Part shown: piece by piece, positions 21,693 to 30,483 of the stretch | Numbering within the stretch: the stretch's first letter is position 1 | Layout of the letters: the number at the start of each line of letters is the position of its first letter | Origin: Prochlorococcus sp. AG-418-M08 | GTDB lineage: Bacteria; Cyanobacteriota; Cyanobacteriia; PCC-6307; Cyanobiaceae | Assembly: GCA_003213955.1 (NCBI GenBank) | Contig: QCMG01000006.1 | Span: forward strand, 1 to 64,000 | Direction of reading: 5' to 3' | DNA: 64,000 bases | The notes under the pieces: model-generated | Database searches by the model: none | The model's input: the letters and a program-made list of their open reading frames with translations, nothing else | What the model was told of the DNA's origin: nothing | Program-made: the position numbers and the translations under genes

Positions 21693-23540
21693 TTGAGTGC
21701 TACATACATTCTAGGTATATCTGCTTTTTATCACGATAGCGCAGCCGCAATAATAAAAGATGGAGAAATAATTGCCGCAGCACAAGAAGAGAGATTTTCT
21801 AGAAAAAAACATGATTCAAGCTTTCCAAAATCTGCAATCCAATTCTGCACTTCACAAGCTGGAATAAAAATAGATGACTGTAAAGCAATAGTTTATTACG
21901 AGAAGCCATTATTAGTTTTTAAAAGAATAGTTAGTAATTTCATATCTACATCGCCAAGAGGAAGTAGATCATTTATTAAGGCAATGAAGATTTGGTTTGG
22001 TGGGAAAATTTATTTAAGAGATATTCTTAAGACTGAATTAGCCTCGTTATATTCAATTAGTCCTTATATGCTGCCAGAGGTTTTATTCACAAAACATCAT
22101 CAATCTCATGCTGCTTCTGCGTTTTATCCAAGCCCTTTTGAAAAAGCAGTGATACTTTGCATGGATGGGGTTGGAGAATGGGCAACCACATCTACATGGA
22201 TAGGAAATCATAATAAAATTAAACCTCTATGGGAAATAAGTTTTCCTCACTCTCTGGGGCTTTTATATTCAGCATTTACTTATTATTGTGGATTCAAAGT
22301 TAACTCAGGGGAATATAAGTTAATGGGTTTAGCTCCATATGGAGAACCAAAATATATAAAAAAAATCAAAGAAAACCTTATAGACATTAAGGATGATGGA
22401 ACTTTCAGACTAGATATTAGTTACTTCAAGTATCATCGTGGATTTCAAATGACTAGTCGCAAATTTCATAAATTATTTGAAGAAGTACCGCGAACTAGTG
22501 AAAAAGAAATAACTCAATTCCATATGGATTTAGCAGCTTCAATTCAAGTTATAACAGAAGAAATAGTTATAAAAATTGCAAAGAATTTACAAAAAGAAAC
22601 AGGTCTAAAAAAACTTTGTCTTGCAGGTGGCGTTGCATTAAATTGTGTTGCTAATGGAAAGTTAATAGAAGAAAGAATATTTGATGATATATGGATTCAA
22701 CCTGCAAGTGGTGATGCAGGTTCTGCTTTGGGAGCAGCATTAGCTTGTTGGTATGAGTATTTTAATAAACAAAGGACTATAAATGAAGATGATTCTATGA
22801 AAGGATCTTACTTAGGACCTGCTTATAGTAATGTGCAAATACATAATTATTTAGATGAAATACAAGCTGAATACCAATTTTTAAGTGATGATAAGTTAAT
22901 AAGTACAATCTCTGACTTACTGGATGAAGGGAAAATTATTGGTTGGTTCAATGGAAGAATGGAATTTGGACCAAGAGCTCTTGGAGGAAGATCAATTTTA
23001 GGAGACCCCCGAAACAAAAGTATGCAATCAATAATGAATTTGAAAATTAAATATAGGGAATCATTTAGACCTTTTGCACCTTCAATACTGGAGGAAGATA
23101 TCAGCAACTATTTTAATACAAATAAAAAAAGTCCCTACATGTTGGTTGTTTCTTCTTTAATTGATCAAATAAAACTCACAATAAATGAAAGTGATATGAA
23201 GTTATTTGGAATTAATAAATTAAAAGTTCCAAAATCAATAATTCCTGCAGTTACACATGTCGATTATTCTGCCCGTGTACAAACTGTAAATATGAAAACA
23301 AATCCAAAATTTTATAAGCTTATTTCAAAATTTAAAGAATCTACTGGTTGCAAATGTCTTATCAATACATCATTTAATGTAAGAGGTGAACCAATTGTGT
23401 GTTCTCCTCAAGATGCATTTAGATGCTTTATGAGAACAGAAATGGATGCACTTGCTCTTGAAAATCATTTATTGATCAAGAAAAACCAGAAAAAAGAGAA
23501 ATTAATTGAAAATTGGAATCAAGATTTTCAGGAGGATTAA
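21693..23540 (+). CDS. Carbamoyltransferase (NodU/CmcH/TobZ family)
   Basis: Transfers a carbamoyl group from carbamoyl phosphate via carbamoyl-AMP onto a hydroxyl, usually of a sugar, antibiotic or surface glycan. It has 615 residues, close to full family length. The N-terminal YrdC-unrelated Kae1-like domain starts LGISAFYHDSAAAI, with metal-binding HHQSHAASAFYPSPF near 130 and AGGVALNCVANGKL near 313. The C-terminal YrdC-like carbamoyltransferase domain contains FGPRALGGRSILGDPRN near 427 and RESFRPFAPSI. The start is TTG (21693). It is followed immediately by two small-gap genes to form a three-gene unit. The acceptor molecule is unknown. Confidence 0.9.
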   Translation: MSATYILGISAFYHDSAAAIIKDGEIIAAAQEERFSRKKHDSSFPKSAIQFCTSQAGIKIDDCKAIVYYEKPLLVFKRIVSNFISTSPRGSRSFIKAMKIWFGGKIYLRDILKTELASLYSISPYMLPEVLFTKHHQSHAASAFYPSPFEKAVILCMDGVGEWATTSTWIGNHNKIKPLWEISFPHSLGLLYSAFTYYCGFKVNSGEYKLMGLAPYGEPKYIKKIKENLIDIKDDGTFRLDISYFKYHRGFQMTSRKFHKLFEEVPRTSEKEITQFHMDLAASIQVITEEIVIKIAKNLQKETGLKKLCLAGGVALNCVANGKLIEERIFDDIWIQPASGDAGSALGAALACWYEYFNKQRTINEDDSMKGSYLGPAYSNVQIHNYLDEIQAEYQFLSDDKLISTISDLLDEGKIIGWFNGRMEFGPRALGGRSILGDPRNKSMQSIMNLKIKYRESFRPFAPSILEEDISNYFNTNKKSPYMLVVSSLIDQIKLTINESDMKLFGINKLKVPKSIIPAVTHVDYSARVQTVNMKTNPKFYKLISKFKESTGCKCLINTSFNVRGEPIVCSPQDAFRCFMRTEMDALALENHLLIKKNQKKEKLIENWNQDFQED

Positions 23541-23828
23541 ATGTTGGTTTTTTATTCTTCACTAGCAAAAAAAACATCATATTTACTTTTACCGATATTG
23601 ATCATGCTCGCGATATTTATAAGAATATACAGAAGATTAGATGTTAAAAGAATCAACCGCTTCTGCAAAAGTTATAGAGAAAAATCTACTAAAATCCCTA
23701 ATAATTTCCAGTCTGAAGGTGAAGAAGGGCTTATGATTTTATTTAAGTTATGTGCATTTATAAAAAGAAAAAAAGATAAATCATTTCAAAGTTCAGAATT
23801 ACAAGATTCTCTTTATACCATGTGGTGA
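23541..23828 (+). CDS. Small membrane-anchored hypothetical protein in the carbamoyltransferase unit
   Basis: 95 residues; I do not recognise a family. One hydrophobic helix (about 12-28, YLLLPILIMLAIFIRIY) is followed by a basic region RRLDVKRINRF and a hydrophilic tail. It starts directly after the carbamoyltransferase stop with a clear Shine-Dalgarno (AGGAGG) just upstream, and overlaps the next gene by 7 nt. NodU-family genes elsewhere are often followed by a small membrane protein (for example DUF5989) and an SGNH-type protein; this could be the positional equivalent, though the sequence does not obviously match. Confidence 0.7.
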   Translation: MLVFYSSLAKKTSYLLLPILIMLAIFIRIYRRLDVKRINRFCKSYREKSTKIPNNFQSEGEEGLMILFKLCAFIKRKKDKSFQSSELQDSLYTMW

Positions 23829-24838
23829 TGAATAACAAAAGTTCTTATTTTAAAGAGCATCCCTATATTTTATATAAATCTCTTGAAAACTCTCCATTTC
23901 CTTTTCCAACTAATTCATTAGGTCTAGTAGGAAAAAAAGAATACGCAAAGAGAAAGACTAAAGGTGTAAGAAGAATACTGATAATAGGTGGATCAACTGT
24001 GGAGGGATTGCCACCAAAAAATGAAAATCCAACTAATAATCCTAACCTCACTTGGAGTCACTTACTAGAAGCAAGATTAAATAAATATATTAAAGAAATA
24101 GGTAGTAAAATTAAATATGAAGTTCTTAATCTATCAAGCTCTGGTTATACATCTTATGAATGTTTATTATCTTATATTTGCAAAGGCATATATTTAGAAC
24201 CCGATCTAATTATTTCATATCAAGGAGTTAATGATGTTATATGGTCAATTCTTTCTAAAGATTACGTCGAAGACTATAGCCATGCGAGGGTTAACAATTT
24301 CCACCGTAATTATTCTTTAATAGAAAATCTATTTTATCTTCTACCAGAAATGCAACTTACAACTTTTTTAGATAGGTTTCTTTCGTTAATTAATATTAAA
24401 AAACCTAAGGGTCTTATATATTCAATTAGCAAAGAAAATCAAAAAATAGATCTTAATTATGACCCGAATAAATTAAATACTTTTATAAATAATATTGGCG
24501 CAATAAATGCGATTACCAAAATACATTCATCAAAATTACTTAACTTTACTTTTGTCTGGGATGAATCAAGACCACCGAATCCTGTACATATATTTAACGA
24601 GTTGAAGAGAAATGATTATAAAGAAATCTTTCAGGAATACTACAATAGATATCTCACCGAAATGAATAAACTTCTTTCCATGAAAAATGATTTTTCAACT
24701 TATTGTTTACCCAAAGAAGAATTCATAGGTTCATGTTTTTACGATGGGATGCATTTTAATTTAAAAGGTATGAATAAAATTTCTGAATTAGCTACAAATT
24801 ATATTATTTCAAACGAGGAAAATTTATTCAAACTTTAA
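23822..24838 (+). CDS. SGNH/GDSL-type hydrolase
   Basis: 338 residues. The catalytic blocks of the SGNH fold can be read: ILIIGGSTVEGLPP near 51-64 (block I, nucleophile Ser in GGST), NLSSSGYTSYE near 98 (block II Gly), SYQGVNDVIWS near 133 (block III, GxND), and CFYDGMHFNLKGMNKI near 300 (block V, Asp-His). There is no obvious signal peptide, so it may act at the inner membrane or on precursors. It overlaps the upstream small membrane gene by 7 nt. Family members remove or move acyl groups on carbohydrates and lipids; a surface-glycan role with the carbamoyltransferase is inferred. Confidence 0.82.
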   Translation: MVMNNKSSYFKEHPYILYKSLENSPFPFPTNSLGLVGKKEYAKRKTKGVRRILIIGGSTVEGLPPKNENPTNNPNLTWSHLLEARLNKYIKEIGSKIKYEVLNLSSSGYTSYECLLSYICKGIYLEPDLIISYQGVNDVIWSILSKDYVEDYSHARVNNFHRNYSLIENLFYLLPEMQLTTFLDRFLSLINIKKPKGLIYSISKENQKIDLNYDPNKLNTFINNIGAINAITKIHSSKLLNFTFVWDESRPPNPVHIFNELKRNDYKEIFQEYYNRYLTEMNKLLSMKNDFSTYCLPKEEFIGSCFYDGMHFNLKGMNKISELATNYIISNEENLFKL

Positions 24839-24960
24839 AAAACGATAAGTTCAATATCAAAGAATCAAAAGGCAATATCTCTGAATTCACCTAATATAAT
24901 CTTGATGTCTTTCTTATAAAAAAAATTTACGTTTTCAGAGGCTTTTCGTTGTAAATTCTT

Positions 24961-25011
24961 CTTCAAGTTTGGGGCTTGATAACTTTTCAAACCCTTTCTT
25001 TAAAGGGGTTT
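24961..25011 (+). repeat. Diverged copy of the tRNA-Phe 3' end plus terminator (att-like)
   Basis: 24989-25011 matches 21505-21527 at 21 of 23 positions; 2 substitutions lie in the hairpin loop region. Just upstream, 24961-24985 can be aligned with the T-loop and acceptor 3' strand of tRNA-Phe (21480-21501), with TTCAA, GGG and TG conserved, about two thirds identical. The spacing between copies is 3,484 nt and encloses the carbamoyltransferase islet. It also works as a terminator between two convergent genes, which is the simpler alternative explanation for the hairpin part. Confidence 0.5.
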
Positions 25012-25027
25012 AAATAAATATTTCATA

Positions 25028-25444
25028 TTAATCGATACTACATACTTGACCAATTACACCCAAAATTAATTTATCTCCATTTGGATCTTGCCAATCAGCA
25101 AGATTATTTAAACGACTATTTCCCTCATCTGTGAAAACATCGACATCTCTAAAGGATTTCTCAAAACAATTTATATCCATTGTATACAGAATATCTTGTG
25201 TTATTTCACTTTTAGTTTTTGGAATAAATTTGCTCAATATTCTTACAGAACCATCTTTATTCCTTTTTAAACTTTTTCTATCCCATAATTGTTCTCCATA
25301 TTCACTGATTGGAACCCCAACCCAGTCATGAGACAGAGCATATAATTGCTTTATTGAAATACAAAAATAGAAAATAAAAGAAAGAACGAAAGACAGAATA
25401 TTTAAAGCAAGTATTGACAAAAAATTTTTCTTGGATTGAATCAT
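25028..25444 (-). CDS. Exported hypothetical protein
   Basis: 138 residues. The first 35 include a long hydrophobic stretch (ILALNILSFVLSFIFYFCI) that reads as a signal peptide or anchor. The mature part has DWVGVPISEYGEQLWDRKSL, a mention of conserved basic and acidic residues, and two Cys (NCFEKSF and the C-terminal GQVCSID) that could form a disulphide. The layout loosely resembles the surface-adhesin protein E-like domain, but this is a guess. It is convergent with the SGNH gene and lies just outside the right repeat of the islet. Confidence 0.6.
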   Translation of the reverse strand: MIQSKKNFLSILALNILSFVLSFIFYFCISIKQLYALSHDWVGVPISEYGEQLWDRKSLKRNKDGSVRILSKFIPKTKSEITQDILYTMDINCFEKSFRDVDVFTDEGNSRLNNLADWQDPNGDKLILGVIGQVCSID

Positions 25445-25602
25445 AATATTTTCAAATATTAAAAATCAATAAATTGAATTCTTGAAAATGAAATTCATAT
25501 CTTGTTAGTTATCAGTTTTTGATTCAAAAGTTACAATAATTATCATCTAAACTATAAATCGAGGGATGAAACTTTAAGATTAAAATTTTGTAAAAATTTT
25601 TA

Positions 25603-25631
25603 TTGATTAGTATTTCTATTATAGATACAAT
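25603..25631 (+). promoter_or_regulatory. Sigma70-type promoter for the VTT-domain gene
   Basis: TTGATT (25603-25608), 17-nt spacer, TACAAT (25626-25631). Transcription would start near 25638, leaving a leader of about 40 nt before the ATG at 25678. It is one of the best promoter matches in the window. Confidence 0.55.
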
Positions 25632-25677
25632 CAAATATTAAATTCCAAAATTAACTCTCAAAAATTACAGGCAAATA

Positions 25678-26313
25678 ATGAATAAAATAGAGAAATTTAT
25701 TTCAGTAGTTTTTTTTATAGCAATATTTATTGTTTTAATTTATTTCATACAAAATTATGGGATCGAACCTCTTAGGAACAAAGTAGAAAGTATGGGGATT
25801 TGGGCACCTTTTGGAATATTTGTTCTCAGAGGAGTAAGTATAATTTTGCCTGCCTTACCAAGTTCCGCCTATTCTCTACTAGCAGGCTCATTATTAGGAT
25901 TCCAGAAAGGTTACATAACAATCATCTTTTCTGATATCCTTTTTTGCCAAGCGGCTTTCTTCATAGCAAGATATTTTGGTCGCGGTCCTGTACGTAGTTT
26001 AGTAGGTTCAAAAGCAATGAAAAAAATTGAAAGTTTTAATCAAAACCAATTAGAGGAAAATTTCTTCCTAATGACAGGTCTTCTTATGACTGGACTTTTT
26101 GATTTTCTTAGCTATGCAATAGGCATCGGAGGAACTCGCTGGAAAATATTCACTCCAGCCTTACTAATAAGCCTTCTAATAAGTGATTCTATTCTTGTTG
26201 CTGTTGGCGCTGGAGTAAGCCAGGGAGCAAATTTATTTCTAGTTATAGCTCTTTTGAGTATGTTTGCTCTAGCAACTATTTCAGGTTTATCAAAAAGAAA
26301 AACAACTAAATAA
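25678..26313 (+). CDS. TVP38/TMEM64 (VTT-domain, DedA-like) membrane protein
   Basis: Integral membrane protein, 211 residues, with about five hydrophobic segments. The VTT-domain core can be recognised: PFGIFVLRGVSIILPALPSS with its re-entrant Pro/Gly stretch near 40-60, then SLLAGSLLGFQKGY, and FFIARYFGRGPVRSLVG near 97-113. Members of the wider DedA/TMEM41/TMEM64 group transport or scramble lipids and help maintain membrane potential. The function in this organism is not known. It has its own promoter. Confidence 0.8.
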   Translation: MNKIEKFISVVFFIAIFIVLIYFIQNYGIEPLRNKVESMGIWAPFGIFVLRGVSIILPALPSSAYSLLAGSLLGFQKGYITIIFSDILFCQAAFFIARYFGRGPVRSLVGSKAMKKIESFNQNQLEENFFLMTGLLMTGLFDFLSYAIGIGGTRWKIFTPALLISLLISDSILVAVGAGVSQGANLFLVIALLSMFALATISGLSKRKTTK

Positions 26314-26431
26314 GGCAATAATACATAATTCTGGAACTAGATCCAAAAAAGATATAACATTTTCGCAAAAAACAACGTTAAAAATGACTATTCATGCAAG
26401 AATATTATTCTGTTGATTTTAAGATTTTTAG

Positions 26432-26611
26432 ATGGCTCCATTTAGACCAACATCATACGATCGTCCTGGAGAACAAATATCAACTACACCCTCCGGATTA
26501 AAAGTCACTTCTGCAAAAAGATTAATGGTAGATTCAATGGTAAGAATGATTCAAAAAGCTAACAATCATTCAGTTGAAGATAAACTTGACGAAGAATCTA
26601 ATAATAATTAA
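26432..26611 (+). CDS. Small hypothetical protein, 59 aa, upstream of cpeS
   Basis: Soluble, polar protein beginning [20 protein letters not shown], with a predicted helix [20 protein letters not shown] and an acidic, Asn-rich tail. I do not recognise the family. It has an ATG start, and its end overlaps the earliest possible start of the cpeS-like gene by 38 nt, or abuts the homology region. This suggests the two are translated from one message. Codon use matches the neighbours. Confidence 0.6.
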   Translation: MAPFRPTSYDRPGEQISTTPSGLKVTSAKRLMVDSMVRMIQKANNHSVEDKLDEESNNN

Positions 26612-27137
26612 TCAATTTATTACAAAGAGCTTAGGAGAGTGGAAATGCATTAGAAGTACTCATTCTTTAGCTTTTCAGGAAGTTGAAAATTCAACTAGTA
26701 AAATATTAATAAAAAAATTAGAAATAAAAAATGAAAATGTAGTTAAACTTTTAAAAAAATATAATTTTAGCTCTAAACATTCTATTGTTGCACTATCAAT
26801 AACCTGGCAAGCAATTAGCGATTGGGAGATGGATCAAAAAATTGAGGAGGATAAAAATATATTATTATTTTTACCAAAGGATAAAAATAAAGGGATTGTT
26901 TTACGTAATAAGGGATATGCTGAATCAATAATTTCATCTTCAGAATATTTAATTGATGAAAATGGAGCTTTAAATATTAAAACTGTTTACGGTTCAACAA
27001 TTTCTGAAGAGAGAATTTGTTTTTTATCAACTCACATAAGATCCAGATATTCAGTAATTAGAAATAAAGAAAACAATACTGTGATACAAACCTCGCACAC
27101 ATCAGAAATAAGAAATATATCTATTTTAAAAGATTGA
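26574..27137 (+). CDS. cpeS: CpeS/CpcS-type phycobilin lyase
   Basis: Lipocalin-fold chaperone that attaches a bilin to a Cys of a phycobiliprotein. CpeS enzymes serve Cys82 of the beta chain. Up to 187 residues. Family landmarks are [20 protein letters not shown] near 15-34, a central W-rich strand, [20 protein letters not shown] near 101-121, [23 protein letters not shown] near 140-160 and the terminal SEIR. The only in-frame standard start is TTG at 26574, inside the preceding gene. Homologues normally begin near INQFITKS, where only ATA/ATT codons are available, so the true start is uncertain. Its end overlaps that of cpeB by 17 nt on the opposite strand. Confidence 0.85.
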   Translation: MKINLTKNLIIINQFITKSLGEWKCIRSTHSLAFQEVENSTSKILIKKLEIKNENVVKLLKKYNFSSKHSIVALSITWQAISDWEMDQKIEEDKNILLFLPKDKNKGIVLRNKGYAESIISSSEYLIDENGALNIKTVYGSTISEERICFLSTHIRSRYSVIRNKENNTVIQTSHTSEIRNISILKD

Positions 27138-27648
27138 TTATTCTCTCAAATTGAAACTCTGTATTAGAAATTAAATCAGGAAGAAATCCTTTCTCGCCTG
27201 GAGTGGAATTCACAGATGATTTTAAATCAGAAATAGTTGCATCTCTTATTAGTTCAACAACTCGTATGGCATTTTTTAGAGGGACACCAAGGGCTAAATA
27301 AGTATTTTTAAGATCCTTTAAACAGTTCTTAGATAAAACTGATTCATCATTGGAAATTAAAAGGTAAGAAACAATCCTTAAAATTATTTCTCCATCTCTT
27401 AAGCAAACAGACATCTTATTTGTTGTATCTATAGATATTTTTGAATTGACTGAATCTTGATTTTCACAAATCATTGCAGTCACAGCATCAGCAGCGATTG
27501 CGTGAGAATTATTTGTTATTGAATTTATTGCATCTAGTCTTGAGTTTGCTGTATTTATAAATTCTTTAATATATTCAATATTTTTATTTCTTATATTTTT
27601 TAATTCTATATCAGTTGACGAAATTTGATTATTATCTGAAAAAGGCAT
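27121..27648 (-). CDS. cpeB: Degenerate phycoerythrin beta subunit
   Basis: Phycoerythrin beta-like protein of the reduced PE found in Prochlorococcus, here about 175 residues from the Met of MPFSDNN. An in-frame ATG at 27696 would add 16 residues. The globin-like core is clear: [20 protein letters not shown] with the conserved Cys82 equivalent, then [15 protein letters not shown]. Cys61 seems kept in AMICEN. The Cys50 position (HAIAADAV) and both C-terminal Cys of the third bilin site are gone. No cpeA is adjacent. A light-sensing or residual role rather than antenna function has been proposed for such proteins. It is tail to tail with cpeS. Confidence 0.88.
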   Translation of the reverse strand: MPFSDNNQISSTDIELKNIRNKNIEYIKEFINTANSRLDAINSITNNSHAIAADAVTAMICENQDSVNSKISIDTTNKMSVCLRDGEIILRIVSYLLISNDESVLSKNCLKDLKNTYLALGVPLKNAIRVVELIRDATISDLKSSVNSTPGEKGFLPDLISNTEFQFERIINLLK

Positions 27649-27829
27649 TCCTAAATTTAAAAGATTAAAAATTCTATATTTTGAATAATAAATCAAAGCA
27701 AATTAGAATAATTACATTTCAAAATAAACGAAATGCTTCTTAATCAAAAAATTTATTTCGAAGTGATATTTAAAATACTGTAAATAAAAAAAATTTTTCG
27801 CTAAGATAAAGTTACAAACAAATAAAATT

Positions 27830-28018
27830 TTGAATAATCAAGAATTAAAATTAACAAAAAAACTTGTATCTGACTATAAAAAACGATTGGAAAAAGAAAT
27901 TCTTTTAAAAAGTATTAAATTGAAAATGCCCCAAAATAAGTTCGAAGAAATAATTAACACTAATAATGAACTAATAAATTTAAAAAAAGCATTAGAAGAA
28001 TTAGAGATCAATCCTTAA
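27830..28018 (+). CDS. Small hypothetical coiled-coil protein
   Basis: 62 residues starting at TTG (27830). The sequence is almost entirely helical and charged (TKKLVSDYKKRLEKEILLKS, then LINLKKALEELEINP), with a heptad-like Leu pattern. I do not recognise it. It is the same strand as and 49 nt upstream of the uvrD-like helicase, so it may be its leader gene. The TTG start and low complexity lower confidence. Confidence 0.45.
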   Translation: MNNQELKLTKKLVSDYKKRLEKEILLKSIKLKMPQNKFEEIINTNNELINLKKALEELEINP

Positions 28019-28067
28019 TTTTTAAATTAAAGCAAGGTCAAATTTTTGATTATACAAACTACAAAAA

Positions 28068-30476
28068 GTGCATCAAACTAACAACTTTCTTTTCAAATCT
28101 CTAAATAATGCACAACTAAAAGCAGTTAATCATATAAATGGACCACTGCTAGTTGTAGCAGGTGCAGGTAGTGGGAAAACAAAGGCTCTTACTCATAGAA
28201 TTGCTAATCTAATTGAAAATAATGGAGTAGATCCGTATAACATCCTCGCTGTAACTTTTACAAATAAAGCTGCCAAAGAAATGAAAGCCAGACTTCAAGT
28301 ACTTATTGCACAAGAAACAGCTTTGAATCATTTTGGACAGCCTTGGTCCACCCTTAAGGAATTTGATCAGAATCAATTAAGAACAAATGTTGATCAAGAA
28401 AAGCTGAAGGACTTATGGATAGGAACTTTTCACGCATTATTTTCAAGACTTTTAAGATACGATATTGAAAAATATCAAGATCCTCAAGGCTTAACATGGA
28501 CAAGGCAATTTTCTATTTATGATGAGACAGATTCTCAGACCTTGGTAAAAGAAATTGTTAGTCAAGATATGAGTCTTGATCCAAAAAGATATGATCCTAA
28601 GAAAATCAAGAGGGCTATTAGTAACGCAAAAAATCAATGCTTTACAGCTAATGAACTTGAAAATAAAGCTGATAATCATTTTGATAAAATTGTTGCAGAT
28701 GCTTATGGAAGATACAGAATATCTCTCTCAAAAAATAATGCTTTAGATTTTGATGACCTTTTATTACTTCCTGTTCTTCTATTAAGACAAAATGATTTGG
28801 TTAGAGATTACTGGCATAAAAGATTCCAGCATATATTAGTTGATGAATATCAAGATACAAATAGAACACAATATGAACTTATAAAATTAATTGCAGCTGG
28901 GAATACTGAACCAAACAAATTTTGCAAATGGGATGATAGATCAATTTTTGTTGTTGGAGATGCTGATCAAAGTATTTATAGTTTTAGAGCAGCTGATTTC
29001 AGAATATTAATTGGATTTCAAGAAGAGTTTAAAAATTCATCAAATAATGATCAAAAAGCATCCTTGGTCAAATTAGAAGAAAACTACAGATCTTCATCAA
29101 ATATTCTTAATGCCGCAAACTCTTTAATTGAAAATAATACTGAAAGAATTGATAAGGTTTTAAGGCCTACGAAGGATGAAGGAGAACTGTTAAAATTGCT
29201 TAGCTGTGATGATGAGATATCTGAAGCTGAGGCAATAACAACAAAATTAAGATCTCTCAACAATTCTAATAATCAACCAATCTGGAAAAATTTTGCAATT
29301 CTCTATAGGACTAGGGCTCAATCTAGGGTATTAGAAGAATCTTTAGTAAGATGGAGAATTCCATATACTATCTTTGGAGGATTACGTTTCTATGACAGAA
29401 GAGAAGTTAAAGATGCTGTTGCCTATTTAAAAGTTTTAGTTAATTCTTCAGATAATGTAAGCCTTTTAAGAATCATAAATGTACCGAGAAGAGGAATAGG
29501 AAAAACAACTATTCAAAAGCTAATAGAAATCTCAAATAAATTAAATATTCCTTTATGGGAGCTCATAAATGACAAACAAAGCTTAAATGAGACTGTAGGC
29601 AGATCATCAAAGGGCATTAATAAATTTACAGATCTCATGAATGACCTTCTTTGCTACAAAGAAAACTCAGGACCTGCTCAAATTCTTCAATTAATATTAG
29701 AGAAAAGCGGTTACTTAAGTGATTTATTATCGAACGGTTCTGAGGAATCTGAAGATAGAAGAAATAATCTGCAGGAATTAATAAATGCAGCTACTCAATT
29801 TGAAGAAGAGACTGAGGACGGAGATTTAGAGGGCTTCTTATCGACAGCAGCTTTAACAACAGACAATGAAACAAAAAAAAATCACCCTAACTCTGTCACT
29901 TTAATGACACTGCATAACAGTAAAGGATTAGAATTTCAAAATGTATTTATTACAGGGCTTGAACAAGGTTTGTTCCCAAGCCATAGGTCAATTGATACTC
30001 CTTCTCTTTTAGAAGAAGAAAGAAGATTATGTTATGTGGGAATAACAAGAGCAAAAGAGAGAGTTTTCTTATCACATGCAAGAGAAAGAAGATTATGGGG
30101 AGGCATGCGAGAAGTAACAATTCCTTCTATATTTCTCTCAGAAATACCGGATGAATTAATTGACGGTGAATTACCTCAATCAGGTGGTGCTTCTATTAGA
30201 AGGGACCATCATCTAGACCGTTTAACAAGAGTAGATCGGAAAGATTCATATGAATTGATTAATAAACCTATTAATGCAGTAAGAAAATTATATTCAGGAC
30301 CAAGTAAAGGTAAAAGTTGGTTAGTTGGAGATAAAGTAATTCACTCCAAATTTGGCAAGGGTGAAATTATACATATTTTTGGGACTGGCGAAAAAATATC
30401 ATTAGCAGTAAAGTTTGGTGATAAAGGGAGTAAAATTCTAGACCCAAGATTAGCTCCAATAAGAGCAATAAACTGA
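28068..30476 (+). CDS. UvrD/PcrA-type superfamily 1A DNA helicase
   Basis: ATP-dependent 3'-5' helicase for repair and removal of proteins from DNA. It has 802 residues, normal for PcrA/UvrD. Motifs are LNNAQLKAV (Q motif), VAGAGSGKTKALTHRIANLI (Walker A, about 30), AVTFTNKAAKEMK (Ia), ILVDEYQDTNRTQY (II, DExx), VVGDADQSIYSFRAA (III), LEENYRSSSNIL (IV), VTLMTLHNSKGLEF (V), and EERRLCYVGITRAKERVFL (VI). The C-terminal GDKVIHSKFGKGEIIHIFGTG is the small beta domain of PcrA that binds RNA polymerase. The start is GTG at 28068. The CCA-adding enzyme follows 7 nt later. Confidence 0.94.
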   Translation: MHQTNNFLFKSLNNAQLKAVNHINGPLLVVAGAGSGKTKALTHRIANLIENNGVDPYNILAVTFTNKAAKEMKARLQVLIAQETALNHFGQPWSTLKEFDQNQLRTNVDQEKLKDLWIGTFHALFSRLLRYDIEKYQDPQGLTWTRQFSIYDETDSQTLVKEIVSQDMSLDPKRYDPKKIKRAISNAKNQCFTANELENKADNHFDKIVADAYGRYRISLSKNNALDFDDLLLLPVLLLRQNDLVRDYWHKRFQHILVDEYQDTNRTQYELIKLIAAGNTEPNKFCKWDDRSIFVVGDADQSIYSFRAADFRILIGFQEEFKNSSNNDQKASLVKLEENYRSSSNILNAANSLIENNTERIDKVLRPTKDEGELLKLLSCDDEISEAEAITTKLRSLNNSNNQPIWKNFAILYRTRAQSRVLEESLVRWRIPYTIFGGLRFYDRREVKDAVAYLKVLVNSSDNVSLLRIINVPRRGIGKTTIQKLIEISNKLNIPLWELINDKQSLNETVGRSSKGINKFTDLMNDLLCYKENSGPAQILQLILEKSGYLSDLLSNGSEESEDRRNNLQELINAATQFEEETEDGDLEGFLSTAALTTDNETKKNHPNSVTLMTLHNSKGLEFQNVFITGLEQGLFPSHRSIDTPSLLEEERRLCYVGITRAKERVFLSHARERRLWGGMREVTIPSIFLSEIPDELIDGELPQSGGASIRRDHHLDRLTRVDRKDSYELINKPINAVRKLYSGPSKGKSWLVGDKVIHSKFGKGEIIHIFGTGEKISLAVKFGDKGSKILDPRLAPIRAIN

Positions 30477-30483
30477 AATTTGC

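Noticed and set aside
21500-25027. Prophage or complete mobile element at tRNA-Phe
   Set aside because: No integrase, transposase, replication or phage structural gene is present; only cargo-like genes and the repeat remain.
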